Origin: Alnus glutinosa
Taxonomy: Eukaryota; Streptophyta; Magnoliopsida; Fagales; Betulaceae
Assembly (NCBI RefSeq): GCF_958979055.1
Contig: NC_084888.1
Location: 6,681,501-6,745,500 of the forward strand
Direction: 5' to 3'
DNA length: 64,000 nucleotides
The notes below the pieces were generated by a model, which had not been told where the DNA came from, ran no database searches, and was given only the letters and a program-made list of their open reading frames with translations. Positions 12,770 through 27,049 of this stretch are shown here, piece by piece. Numbering within the stretch: position 1 is the stretch's first letter; each line of letters starts with the position of its first letter. A program made the position numbers and the translations under genes.

Positions 12770-13004
12770 TCCACATCCTTCAATGCTAAGTCAAGAGAAA
12801 GTAATCTACTTTTTCACACTATATTTTCACACTTAATGGTTAATGTGGCATGTTTTTAGTGATCAACACTTTTACTTTTATAAATAATTAATATAAAAAT
12901 ACACTCAAAAAATGTTATATCGACCGATATAAAACTGGTGTGATAATCTAATATGAAGAGTAGCGTTAATTTCTCTTGACTAATTAGCATTAAAGGATGT
13001 GGAA
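12770..13004. mobile_element. Palindromic insertion in the chitinase promoter
   Basis: CCACATCCTTCAATGCTAAG with TCAAGAGAAA at the left is repeated inverted at the right (TTTCTCTTGAC, TTAGCATTAAAGGATGTGG). The inner arms include GTAATCTACT and AGTAGCGTTA. Only one copy of this promoter block exists at the matching place in the gene at 3924-4817, so a foldback MITE has inserted or an inverted duplication has formed about 200 bases upstream of the ATG. Confidence 0.6.
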
Positions 13005-13114
13005 ATTTGTGTAGATTTCCAATGAGTCGCCTGCCTTTGTTCACAACCATTGAAATGAAGCAGAATTAGTGGGGCCGGCTGGAAAACCACTCTCACTTTG
13101 CAAACACACAGAAT

Positions 13115-13120
13115 TTGACC
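13115..13120 (+). promoter_or_regulatory. W-box (TTGACC) near the chitinase core promoter
   Basis: TTTGACC lies 84-89 bases upstream of the ATG. W-boxes bind WRKY factors and are common in defence genes. It is not seen at the same place in the inactive paralogue. Short motif, so the evidence is weak. Confidence 0.3.
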
Positions 13121-13134
13121 AGTAAGTGATCTGA

Positions 13135-14097
<963 letters not shown>

Positions 14098-15354
14098 AAA
14101 TCTGAATACCCTCTAATTCGATGCATGTGATAGTCTAAAAATGGAAGATTTCCTACATCTTCCATATGTATTTTCTCCACGGCTATATAATGCCACGAAT
14201 AAAAATATGCATCTGTTTGGACCATCTATTCATCTCTTTAACCAACGTTTATTTATTTATTTTAAAAAAAAAAATCATTAACGAACAATGCAAAGCACTC
14301 AAAATTATTTTTACATGTATATCAAATCTAAACGCTTTTACAAGCAAAATCAAAAATCAAAAACTTTAACAAACAACTCAATGTTATTTTTACATTTACA
14401 TCAAATCAAAACACTTTTTCAAACAACAATTTGATATGAGTATATTACTAATCAATTAATTATCCATAGGTGATGGGCATTCTAGTCTAGCCCAACAAAA
14501 TATAATTTAGGGCCATTAGGGGCTTATTATCCCACTCACCAAGCCCAGGCCAAACAACTAGTATAGTGGCCTAACCTGCCTTAAATTGCATTTATATTTT
14601 CAATCCTAACTCCTAAGATTAGAATAGTTTTGAATATGGTATAATAAGTTTACTGGTTTGACTGTTGAGTCAATGGTGCAACCGCTGATTCAATAGTTAA
14701 TTCTATTAAATATATGTGTAAATAAATTAATTAAAGAATATATTAAAAAAAATGTAGAAAAAAGTTGATCAACGGGTACTCGATCCAACCATTAATATGC
14801 AAGTATACTATCAGCACTGTTTTAGTTTGATTTGAGTTTATTATTAGGGAACCCACCCCTTTTTCATTTATACGATCGTCCACTTCTTCTATCACAAGTG
14901 GAAAGGATCTTCCCATGTAATCATTTTCCTTATTCAATTAGAAAAATAAAAAATATATATATATATATACACATGCAAGTATATTACATATTTGAAATTA
15001 ATAAAAATTGACAAAAAAATAAAAAAACGGTTGTAGTTTGATCTTTGAGAATTAGGCAAAAAGAGCCTTAGAGCTGATCCTTTTAGAGGAAAGGATGAGG
15101 TTGAAGAAAAAATGATCCAGAAAAAGCCTGAGATTTATTTCTAGTATTGTGGAGGTAAGTAAAACAAGTATTTAAACCTAAATTTTAAATTGGGTTTTAT
15201 CTATTGGATTGCTTAATTGCTTAAACAAAAACAATAGATATCTATGGACTTCCTTATTTATACTGTATATTACAATAGTTAGAGGTTTTCTTCTCATAAT
15301 TTACTTATAATTAATAATTTGTTATAGAGATTGAAATTGTTTTTGGCCTTTTGA
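14098..15354. other. Intergenic, AT-rich
   Basis: The 3' flank of the chitinase gene, then AT-rich sequence with a short (TA)n run at about 14954-14969. I see no gene. Confidence 0.5.
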
Positions 15355-18300
15355 ACAATTGTGCATTTGGGATTTCGTGGCCCGAAATTTACTTGGAATA
15401 ATGGGCGGACAGATCATAGCTTTACAAAGAAAAGACTAGACAGAGCTGTGGCAAACAAGGAGTTGTGTGATTTCTTTGGTGAAGCTGTTGTACAAGTGAT
15501 GGCTGACAGAAGCTCTTATCATAATCCTATTTTCATCTCCTTTAACCCAGCTGGGGCTCACAGAAGGTATAAGGACAACACTTTTCGTTGTGAGGCCAGT
15601 TGGGCCCTGCATGCAGATTATAGAAAGGTTATCAAAACAACTTGACAGGAAAGGCCTCGACATGGAGATGCGTGGAGGGTTGTACAAGGGAAGCCCACAA
15701 GATGTCAAAACACACTTCAGCGATGGGTGCGAAAAACTGTGAAAACAATGGCGGAGATTGTCAAACAAAAAACAAAGAAGCTGGCTAAGGGACAACAGCA
15801 GGATGGGCCAACAGATGTAGCAGGTATAAAACTCCTTCAAAAGGAGTTGCATGTAATTATGGAGCAGGGGGATTTAAAATGGAAACAAAGAGCGAAAGAG
15901 AATTGGCTTAAAGATGGAGACCGCAATAAGTAGTACTTCCTTGCTTGCGCAAATAGAGGAAAAAAGGTAACTTGATATCACAAATCCTGGATGAAAACGG
16001 TCAATTGTACACTTGTAATGATGATATTGTTAGAGGTTTTGTCCAATACTATCAGCATTTATTTACTACAGCAGCACCGAATAACATTGGTGCATGCACC
16101 CATGCAGTTAAAAGCACAGTGAGCCCAGAGATGAATTCGCAGTTCCTTTCTGTATTTACTGTGGAAGAAGTCGGTCACGTTTTGAGTCAGATGGAACCGC
16201 TAAAAGCCCCTGGGCTCGATGGATTTATGTCTGGTTTTTATCAGCAAAACTGGGCCACAGTTGGTGGGGAGGTATTTACAGCTGTCCTTAGCTTTCTAAA
16301 TTATGGAAATTCCGATGAGACGATCAATGCCACCAATATAACACTTATCCCCGAGGTGAAGAAACCAACATATGTCTCGGAATTCTAGCCTATTGCTCTC
16401 TATAATGTGATCTACAAATTGATAGCTAAGGTGTTAGCTAACAAATTAAAAAGGGTTTACCCCAATGTTATTTCGGCGAATCAGAGCGCTTTCATCTCTG
16501 AACGATTGATTTCTGATAACATTTTTGCAGCTTATGAGACGCTTCATTCTATGCAAACCAGATTGTGAGGCAAAGTGGGGTATATAGGTAATAAATTAGA
16601 TATGAATAAAGCATATGATCGGGTGGAATGAGATTTCCTATAAGCGGTAATGCAAAGAATGGGTTTTGCGAATAAGTGGATCAGTTTACTCATGACTTGT
16701 ATCCATACGGTTTCCTATGCTATTGTGGTGAATGGTCAACCTGTGGGAAGAATTACACCGTCCAGGGGAATCAGACAATGGAATCCTATGTTTCCTTATT
16801 TATTCCTGATGTGCGCCGAGGCATGGAGCTCTCTTCTTCATCATGCTGAATCCTCTTAAGTATTTTTCAAGTGTTCCAACATCTAAAAGGGATCCCCACC
16901 TTAGCCATCTATTCTTTGCAGATGACAATCTATTATTTTGTAAGGCAAATTCAATGGAGTGGCGCAAATTGATGAGACTGCTAGAAAAGTATGAAGGTGC
17001 ATCTGATTAGAAGCTTAACAAGGCAAAAACTTCCATATTTTTTAGCAGGAATACAAGTTCAGCTCGACAGCAAGAGATTTCCCTGTTATCTGGCTTTCCA
17101 GCCGCAAATTGGTATGAGAAGTATCTGGGAACCAACTTTAGTAGGTAAGTCTCGATTTAAGGCCTTCAAGAGTATCAAAGATAGAGTCTGGCGTCTACAC
17201 ACTTGGAAGGTTAAATTCCTTGCACAAGCCGAGAAAGAGATTCTTCTGAAAGCTGTGATCCAAGCTATTCCAATGTTTAACATGAGTATCTTCCAACTTC
17301 CACTTGATCTTTGCAAAGAAATTAATGGAATGATGCAGAAATTTTGGTTGGACCACCTGGAGAACAAGGCTAAGATGCATTGGATGAGCTAGGAACGAAT
17401 GGGGATCTCAAAGAATCAAGGAGGTTTAGGGTTTAGAGATTTGGTGTGCTTCAACAAAGCTCTTCTGGCCAAACAATGTTGGAGACTTTTGAAGAACCCT
17501 AATTCACTAGCTGCTCAAATCATTAAGGCAAAATACTATCCACAATCCTCAATTATGGAGGCCACTTTGGGTACACGACTATCATTTGCATGAAGAAGCC
17601 TGATGGTTGCATATGGTGTACTGAAAAATGGGCTAGTATGGAAGGTGGGAGACGGAAGGTATATTCGCATATGGGGCGACAAATGAATTCCGATCCCAAT
17701 ATCTTACTCAATTCAATCCCCACCACGAATTTTACCAGTGGATGCCAAAGTGGTAGAGCTCATAGATCAAGATACTAAGTGATAGAATACAACCCTTATT
17801 AATGGAATATTCTAAGAGGGGGAGGCTCACACTATATGCCAAACCCCGTTATGTCCTATGTTGATAAAGGATTCCCTCATTTGGCACAGGACATCAAGTG
17901 GAGAATTTTCAGTTCGCAATGCGTATCATGTGAAGAAGGATTTGCAAGCCATTCGTCGTAGTGGAAGATTTCAAAAAGATGATGAGAATTTATTTTGGAA
18001 TCTCAAAATACCCAATGCAAGTAAAATGTTTATGTGGAGGGCTTGTACCGATCTTCTTCCCGCTAAGAAGAATCTATTAAGACGTGGTGCAGTCCCTGAT
18101 GCCCTTTGTCCAATTTGCACAAGAGAAGAGAAATTTTCCAGCATACTCGTTGAAGCTGTCCTTCGGCTCAAAATAAATGGGGATACGTACCAAAAAAGAT
18201 TCAAAAAGGTATAGAAGGGGGGCATAATTTTATCCAACTTTTTGAGTACCTTATAGAACGTTGTGACTTGCAGTAAATAGAGCTCATGGTGGTTGTGGCT

Positions 18301-18692
18301 CAAAAAATATGGTTTTGTAGAAATAGGGTGGTGCATGGAGAAAGCGTTTATTCACCCTAGCTCAACAACTATTTCGAGAAGCAAGTTTGACTCTTGATGA
18401 ATTGTCAGCAGTTCTATCCCTACAGAGTCTTCCCTTTTATGGCAGAACCCTCCCACAAGTATGTATAAAGTTAATTGTTATGCAACTATTGATTAAAAGA
18501 ACGGGCGGATTGGAATTGGAATTGTTGTTTGTGATCATGACAGTGTCGTTCTAGCTGGACGCAATGCTACAAAGAATGTTATGGTTGAACTTGTTGTCGT
18601 TGAAGCTTTGGCAACTTTTTATGTTATGGATTTGTGTAAGGAACTGAGCTTTATGAATATTATATTGGAGGGAGACGCCCGCCAATCATGAA
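15355..18692 (+). mobile_element. Decayed LINE (L1-type), 5'- and 3'-truncated
   Basis: Begins in the C-terminal part of the endonuclease domain (LGFRGPKFTWNNGRTDHSF, RLDRAVAN). It continues with reverse-transcriptase blocks (PLKAPGLDGF, NKAYDRVE, SRGIRQWNPMFPYLF, FFADDNLLFCK), the zf-RVT-like region (NLFWNLKIPNASKMFMWRAC, ALCPICTREEK) and half an RNase H domain (NIILEGDAR). At least eight stops or frameshifts interrupt it. The polymerase FADD is kept. The 3' end, tail and target duplication are missing. ORF2 of this kind nicks DNA and primes reverse transcription on the target; this copy cannot. Confidence 0.9.
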
Positions 18693-21603
18693 TGAAATCC
18701 AAATTGGCTCGAGTCAATTGAGATCTTGAAGTATTGACGAAAATGATTATTATTATTATTATTTTTTTTTAAGTTGTAAAATTTTTGAGAGTATTTATTT
18801 ACATATTAATAGTAGAGATCCTCTTTTAACCAAATTCGAGTAAAGGAAACTTCCTCAAATCTGTTTTACACCCCGCACGTTGTGGTAAGTGAGCAAATTG
18901 AAGTCGTTGAAAGCGACACATGTCCAAAAAAGAGTGGAGCCAGACGAGAAAGTTCTCCATTTTGCTGCCTCGGCGGACCCTACGACAACCAGTGTAATTT
19001 TGAGGTCTACGAAGAATAAATAGGGTCCCACACGAGGCAGTTGCCATGTGCGTGCACCGTAGACTGAGCTTTTTTTTTTTATTTTGACAAGTCATTGTTT
19101 TTTTTTTTTTTTTTTGGTCTATTGTTTGTGGAATCCAATTTAAATCCTGAATAATAAACCAATAATTATTTTTTATTTTTCTGAGTTTGACAAATGTGGT
19201 CTTGCTGAATAGTCTCTAGTCGTCAATGAGGTGCTTCTTCTTCTATTGTCTACAACCAATTTCGACCGGACCAAGTCTGTACGAGAAGCTTCAGGAAACT
19301 TCGGGACGAGCCTATTGCTAAAGGACAAAAACAAACCGGTTTATAAATTTTTTTTTACAACTCACTTATAAAATTAATACATATTTTTTAACATATAAAA
19401 AATACATATTATTTTAATAAATGTATTTTTTTTCTTTTTTATATGTCAAAAAAAAAAAATTCGAATTAATGACTTCGATTTCGTAAAACATAATTTTCAA
19501 TCGACTGAACTATCCTTACAAATAATAATTATACGTTTTACATAATTTTTTTAATAATATTAATAAAATAATATATAATCTTCACATACTTAAAGAAAGA
19601 TATATATCAAACTTTTATATATATATAGTACGAATTTCCTATCAACTTTTAGGAAATTTCTGTACAAAAATATCCTACCTAATACGCTAATTAATGCCTA
19701 GTTGCTGAATAATTTTTCCTAGTCGATTAGCAAGTTGAAACGCGCTCCCAATAAGCCATCAATGAGGAAGGCAACTAAAGTAGGAGTGGTCCCCAGTGGT
19801 AGAATTGCGTGGTCGTGGTCGTGACTCGTGGCACATGGGAGCCTCTCACATTGCCGGTCAAGTGTCAAGTGGATTAAAACGCGTGATTTGTACGGATGTG
19901 ATGCGACCGCCTCGCACAAATATCCAGAGCAATGTGGGGCCTCACGCTGCTCAGAGATAGTAGAGAATCTTTTATTGGTCATATACCATTGAAAATAAAA
20001 AAATATATACCGCTCACTTTTTTTAAAATCAACTTTCAAATAATAGAATGCCGGTGCCGATTGCCAAACATGGAATTGGCCGTTTCTCAACGTGGTTTCC
20101 ACTAACCAATATGATTTTCTTTTCTTTTATTTTATGCCAATTGGGTTTGTTATTATAAGCTATATACTTTCATAGTTCCTATAATAATAATTATTATTAT
20201 TGTTATTGAATAATTGTAGCTTTTTTAGCTGAATACCACTTTCCAATAAATAAAGAGACAATGCGTATATTTAGGAGATACAAATCAACACTTTTGACCC
20301 GTATACCACAAAAATTAAGATTCTCAATCTTAATCCAAATAGCGAAGAGTTGATTGGGATCCATATTCCTTGTAATACTCAATGTTGTAGAAGCTGCGTG
20401 GGATTGTTTGAGTGCGATTTTTTTTTTATTATATTCTATTACTTTTTACTACATTTAAAATTGTGAATATTGAGAAATAGAATTGTGAATATTGAGAAAA
20501 AGTACTTTTTTAAATTATGCTTGAATGACTAGAAAATTTGAGACAAAATTAGATAAAATTTTAATATAATTTAAATTTAAAAAACCTACCTATACATGTT
20601 TTTAAAAAATAATCAAAAATAAAATGATATCCAAACATACCCTATATCTTCCAATACAAACTGACATTAATACAAATTAATCACAAGTTACTAAGTTAAT
20701 GCTCCATAGGTTATAGACTCCTGAGATCTTCAATAGGAGACATAAACTCATTGGCGAGTTTGCATCCATCTCTTAACCTGCAACAGAATCTATGTAATTG
20801 TAGGGTTATTACAAATACATAAGCAGATTAATCGGTCAAAGATCTTAATAAATATCAAAATCATTCTTCTTATTATGAGCATACTTTTAGAGTGCATCTC
20901 TACTCGTGATTATAATAACAGTTGTTAAAGTAATGATTATATGATTAAATTTGTATCTTTTTATCATTTTAAGTTTTTGGAGATAATCATTTAATAACAA
21001 GTATATTTAACTTTTTTATAAAAATAAGTGTCTTTTTATATAAAATCATAACCGATAAAATAAGTACCGTAAATAAAAACTCCATTAGCTTTTCCTTGGC
21101 ATTTTCTTTTAGTACATATAACCTGACGCCCACTTTATTACGTATCTTATTATTTTTTTTAATGCACTTCTTATTCTTGTTTTTATTCTCAGCACCAAGA
21201 CTAGTTCTCGCGCTGGCTCCTGGCACCCACACTTAATTACGTGTATTATTCTTTTAATGCAACATGTATGTATTAAGTCTCGTGATCATGATGCATGACA
21301 TATTTACAAATTTTAAATATCTTGTGATCATGGCACGGCGGTGGCGCGGTAGTCCATGCCTGATATCATGCACGTGAGTGCATGGCCACTAATATGATAG
21401 CATAGGCATAATCCTAGGTATTATTTTATTAACTAAATTCTCATTATTTATTTCAAAAAAGTAAAGGTAAATCTATGTACGTCCTCATATTGTCATTAAG
21501 GTAGTAACCGTAATATGATTGCATATTTACGTAATCACACTCCTATTAGTGCATTATGACATCATAATATTTACTCATATTTTTATACGTACCGAGCATT
21601 ACT

Positions 21604-21655
<52 letters not shown>

Positions 21656-23856
21656 AAGAATTATAACAACACTACTTTAAAATTTTCAATTAATTTCACT
21701 CACGCATTACAATAAGGCTATTATAATTGTTTTTCTATAATAAATTGAATATATCAGCATTATATGAAAATATAGACATACACATAATCGAATGCAACGA
21801 TGAGAATAACTCATTGAACCATTTTGTAAAAGTTGTCTTCCAGAGTTCCTAAACACTATATATTCACCAAGCATCGCATCAACAACTCCACCCTCTCTCT
21901 CTTGCTCTCACTTTCTTTTTATTTCATCTAAAAATAAATAAATTTAGACTCTTAAGTAATCTCAACCGAACAATTAATCAAATATGTAAAGCAATAAAAA
22001 GAATTAACACAGATATTTAATTACGAAGTGAAAACTCTTTGTACCAATGAGAAAAATCGTTCCGGAACAACTAAATTCAGGAAATCAATTATAAAAAAAA
22101 AAATAGCTAATTACAAGAAATTCATACTCATAATCTTTTGTAGACTCACTCTCTTGAATTATAACAAACGCCTACTTGTCTGCCTCTCTTCTAGACTCTT
22201 CTGGAGAGTTCTTCTATTGATTCCATCATTGGAGCTATTCTCCAGTTAGACTTCAATGGTTGAATGGTTGAACAATAAATACATGAAACACTTTAAGAGA
22301 GATACATATAAATGTTTATGCGTAATAAACCTTATCTTAACATAATGAAATTCTTTACAGGAATTTTTAAAGAAACACTGCCTAGAAGACCCGACCCTTT
22401 AAATAGGTTCTGAAAATCTTAAAACAAGTCAGGACTGGATTTCTAGGCGGCGATTACATATTCTCAAGAATATTTTGTTGCTGAAAATCCGAATATTTAA
22501 AAACAAATAATTATGCAGAATATTTTTCAAATCACAACTTGTTCCTTTTCTTGATAAATATTCTACAATATCCCCTTATTCAACTCTTTTATTTCTTGAT
22601 TAATATTTAGCAATATTTTTTTTATTTGGCTCTTTCCTTTTTTAATTAATATTTTACAATATTTTTTTTCATTTTCACTTTGCTATTTTTTTTATTGAAT
22701 AAAACAAATGAGTTTTGACACTGAATTTACCCATATTAAAAACCCAACATCCTCATTTCTCTATTTTCTCTCATATTTCTCTTTTCTTTCTCAATCTTTA
22801 GTTCCTTTTTTTTTTTTTTTTTTTTTTAACTCTCCTTTCCTGCGCACAGACTCTCACTCCCACCTCTCAGCTCTCACTTCTTTCAAGTGAAAAATTATCT
22901 TCACTTTGGCGTGAGAGAACCTTGGCCCCTTGCACGTGGGACGCATGTCCCACATGCATTTTAGGGGGACCCAAGTCCTGCCACTTGCTGGGGCGCCAGC
23001 TGGGCTCTACTGACTCTTTTCTTTTTCTTTTTTTTTTTGGAAGATGATCGACACAAAATTTTACGAGGCCCAGATCTCTTCAAGGAGAATTGATTAAACG
23101 GTCCCCCCTCCCCCTTGATTTTTTTCTTTTTTTTTTTCTTATCGATTGAAATTGATTTTTTTAATATTAAAAGGAGGAGATAGGACGTCCCCTCTCTATC
23201 AATTCTTCTCTTCAAGATGAATGTTTTGACGTGCAATGCAAAGCGGTTTGAGTTCATTAGTCCTAAATTTCAAGGTCCTGATAATTGTTAAAATGTCTTC
23301 TATTGATAAGATTAATTTGATTTGGGTTTTTTTATAAATTATAGATATTAATTTTTTTTTTAAGACGTCTTTTGAGAGTAAGTTAGGCTCATCAAACTTT
23401 TACATAATATCATAACAGATTTCTTAGACGATGATGAAACTTTCCCTCTTGATGTTGAACTTGTGTTTAGTTAAAAGTTGTCATACGTGATTGCTTGTTA
23501 AAGTATCTTACGTCGCTAAAATATACATGATTTGGGCACTTTATAAATCATGTACACTCTTCTTCTCTTAAAATGTCTTTTAAAAGTGAATAAGGCTTAC
23601 AAACTTTTCCGATAATTTAAGTTCAATTTTCATTTTTTATTTAATTTGGCCCGTAAATGAACTCCAATCAAATCTAAATTTTGGTAATTTTTTCATTGAA
23701 AAATTCACCCGAATTAACCTTTAATTTTAGAGTCGCACTCTTTTTGATGTGAAATGGTAATAAAAATGATAATATTTTATTATCATTTATTTTCCACTTT
23801 AATATTTTTCTATGATAATTGATTTTTCTCATGTATTACTTCATTCCATAAATTTC
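18693..23856. other. Gene-poor AT-rich stretch
   Basis: No supported gene in about 5.2 kb. It contains TTATT and T-run tracts (18746-18776, 19064-19118), a (TA)n tract at 21609-21652, and weak open frames with no motif, including a 127-codon minus-strand frame near 19719-20102 that lacks an ATG start. Sequence around 22380-22560 differs in texture and could be an old mobile element, but I cannot name it. Confidence 0.5.
21609..21652. repeat. (AT)n microsatellite
   Basis: Twenty-two uninterrupted AT dinucleotides. Confidence 0.95.
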
Positions 23857-23874
23857 AAATATAGCCTCTCAAAA
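23857..23874 (+). repeat. Left target-site duplication of the retroposon
   Basis: AAATATAGCCTCTCAAAA, repeated exactly at 24814-24831 after the poly(A). Confidence 0.85.
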
Positions 23875-24813
23875 CTTTTCTTATTTTTATACAACCTTGT
23901 CACTCTAAGAGAGAGAAGGTCTGTATTTTCTAGTGAGAGAGAGTAAACCCAGTTGAGATCTGTTTCGCCGGGGGGGGGGGGAGGCTCCATGTCTCCCCCT
24001 CCTGGTGCTAGTGTTCCCCTGGCCGTTAGGGCATGGGGTTTTTGTCTCCTAGCCTTGGCTGTAGGAGTTTTTGTTCTTCCCAGTGTTTGTACCGGTGGAG
24101 GTTGTGGGTTTTTTCCTTTTTTCTGTTTCTGTTGTTTTCTTGTGGCAAACAGTGATTCCAAGTGCTGGCCCGTGAAGAACGGTTGGTGTTGGAGGATTTC
24201 CGGTGGAGTTTCGTTTCAACGCCAGATCTATCAACCTCGGCTGGTTATTCTTCAGCAAGAACTTTCCTAAGGCGATGGTCGACCTCTTCTGGTCAGGATG
24301 GTCTTTTTTCGAGGCTGTGCTGTTCGTCCATGGTCGGTTGTGACCTGCACGCGCCGACGTTTCAGTTCTTATGCTTTTGCGTGTGTGGGCTACAACTGTT
24401 TTCTCCGATCTCGGAAGATGCCGATCTCAGCTTGTGGAAGTCGTCTATTGCCTGGAAGGTTCCCGGCGAGGGGGCGTGTTTTACATGCGCCATCTCCGGC
24501 AGTCGTTTCTTGCCGGTGTCTGCTGTCTGGGTTCTGTTTGTATTTGTTCTGTTTGTGTTGGTGTTCATTTGTACATTCCAGCTTGTTAATCACAGTCTAC
24601 CGGTGGGTAGCTGCTTCAAACCAGGTTTTCCTGGTTTTGTGTTCAGAGATTCTTCATCTCTGTTCACTTCGACGGCCTTCCGGCCCTGTTTCTGTTTAGA
24701 TTTGTTATTGGTGCCTTGTTTGTATTGTTCTCTTCTCTGGCTTGTACCCCTTTCGGGGAGTTGTTCTTTTGGATTGAATGGAAGAAGAAAACGGCACTGT
24801 TCAAAAAAAAAAA
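23875..24813 (+). mobile_element. Poly(A) retroposon of unknown family, 0.94 kb
   Basis: A block of clearly higher GC than its surroundings ends in an A-run (24803 onward) and is bounded by an 18-bp direct repeat. These are marks of LINE-machinery target-primed insertion. It includes a G-run (23971-23982), a pyrimidine-rich middle and a 3' end CACTGTTC before the A-run. A 219-codon plus-strand frame (24162-24821) reads into the A-run and the target repeat and has no motif I recognise, so I do not call it a gene. It could be a LINE-derived non-autonomous element or a retrocopy of a host non-coding RNA or UTR. Confidence 0.75.
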
Positions 24814-24831
24814 AAATATAGCCTCTCAAAA

Positions 24832-26578
24832 GCACGTATTTGTCCAATTAATAATATATTACTTAGTAAAATATAATTAAGACTGGTAAATATAAATGAA
24901 TATTTATTTTCATAAATATTCTCACACTTCCTAAATAATCCAAGCATTATTATTTACTCTTAAATTTCTAAATTAATACTTTTATATTTGAAAGTTAAAA
25001 TTCAGGGTGTTATAGGTGTGTATTGTCATATATTAGTAGCCCAATCGAATTCGACCTATGGTGGCCCACGCTACTAAAAAAGTCGTAATGGTAACCCATC
25101 GGTACATGATGCGCATGTCACAAAACAACTATTAGATCCAAGACCAAACATAATGATAAACCTCTTTGAACATAGAGCTAGCCATTATAATAATAAGTTC
25201 ATGCACGTTATTCCAAACATACTAGCGTACCATGTCATACGATGTAATTTATTATTCACTGTCTTTTACATTAATGCATTTACAAACTCATTATTTTCAT
25301 CATCTTGTTATTCATCGTTCATTTTTCACAAAATAAAGTTTACATCAATCTAAAATGTATTGCATGTGAGTTATAAACATGCATGTTTAATATATAAAAT
25401 AATAATGCTATGCAGAAAAGTAATAATAAGTATCCACATGAGTTTTACTAACTTGAGACATATGGTCCACCCAAAAAATTCTCATGAGGCTTTAGACTTT
25501 GAAATCTGCGAAACGACCTTATGTAGTCATAGATTTAAAGAAAAAAACCCTTAAACCTAAATTGGGGTCAAAATAGTCAATATGCCTTGCCGTTGATCGT
25601 TCGAGTATAATGCCGAACGTTCAACAAGGAGACAACTGAAACTCAACTATACTTTGATTTGTTGATGATGCTAAAGTTAATGACAGAGAGTGTAATGACG
25701 AATTGCATTCAAATGGATCACATATCAAAATTGTTATTTCTAGCCTTTTAGGCTTCTGGCTAGGGGTTTTATTCCTCTCTTTTAATTAAAGATTGAATTT
25801 AATTAAACGAGTCGTGTCGTGTCGCTTATTTGAATGAATCGTGTCAGAATTAAGGAATTTAACCTGTTTAGATAAACGGTTCATGTTATAATTTATCATT
25901 AACGAGTTGACGGGTCAAGCAGGTCGACGCAAACCCGGCATGCAAACCTAGATCCCCAGCCCTAGTTGACCAACATACAATCATAAATTCCGAACGAGAT
26001 TTTATTGGGTAATTGGCCAAAATATAGCCATAGACCTATATCAAACTACTTGGGGCAAATTGATCAATATGTGGCCATGTACCCCTGACCAACACTGCAT
26101 AATGGGCAGCCAGAATAGGGCCATGAATGAGGAATCCCGCAACAAGCCATTGAATAAACGACTGCCTATATATTGGCATCTCTCGAAGGGCATCAATGAA
26201 TTCGGCCATCTGACTCAAGTGTTCGAAGTCAGGCATATTGTCACAAATAGCCTCACAAAGGCAGCCGTTGTATGTCCTTGAGTGACGAGGACAACGAACC
26301 ATGTTCAAGCTCAATGCAAAAGGGGCAGGAGTACCCCTCTCTCACCTGCCCAAAATGGCCCTATCACGAGCCATGGTGCCTCAGTACCGTTGATCCAAAA
26401 GATTGGCATGAGTGTTGGGCTTGATTCTCTTTTCTATTAAGAACTCATGCCCAAATTCAAAAGGTGCCCCAAAATATTTGAATAATTATCTATCTTTAAT
26501 CTTAGAAAAATTATGTTGCAACAACCCTTTCGTGTTTTTATATATTTTTACGTTAACATTCCAATTTTTAATTTAATG
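24832..26578. other. Intergenic, no recognised gene
   Basis: AT-rich, with a patch rich in GTCGTGTCGTGTCG at about 25810. A minus-strand open stretch at 26305-26036 (NMVRCPRHSRTYNGC, AEFIDALREMPIYRQSFIQW) reads like real protein but I cannot identify it; it may be an exon or transposon remnant. Confidence 0.4.
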
Positions 26579-27011
26579 AGAGCATTCACAATGGCTTATT
26601 TATTTCTCAATCTAAAATAGCTAACCAAAAACTGACTTTATCCAGTTTAGCTAACAAGTTTTAAAAGGCATCATCTATTCGATTATCTATTCTTAACTTT
26701 GAATCATTTAAATATTATTATTATTTTTTATTTATTTTCATATTTCTTTCCTCACCGAAACCACTAGAACTGGAATCAGCCCCAGAAACATCTAGAACCA
26801 GAGATGGACACTCAGCCCCAACAAATGGGTATGGCCTCGTCGTCAATCGCTGCCAGAAGGAAGCCCATGGAGCTAGCAGGCGTGTCCATAGAGGTCCCGA
26901 GACGGAATGAGAACTTCAAGGACGAGTCGGTTTGCGACTCGCCGGCAGTTCAGAGCGGGTTCAAGTCGCCGATGAACATAGAAATTTTCAGAAAAATTAT
27001 AGCTGAACGGG

Positions 27012-27049
<38 letters not shown>

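Noticed and set aside
19719-20102. 127-codon minus-strand frame
   Set aside because: No ATG at its start, no recognised motif, and low-complexity aromatic stretches.
24162-24821. 219-codon plus-strand frame
   Set aside because: It reads through the poly(A) and target repeat of a retroposon and is rich in Cys, Phe and Leu from pyrimidine-rich DNA.
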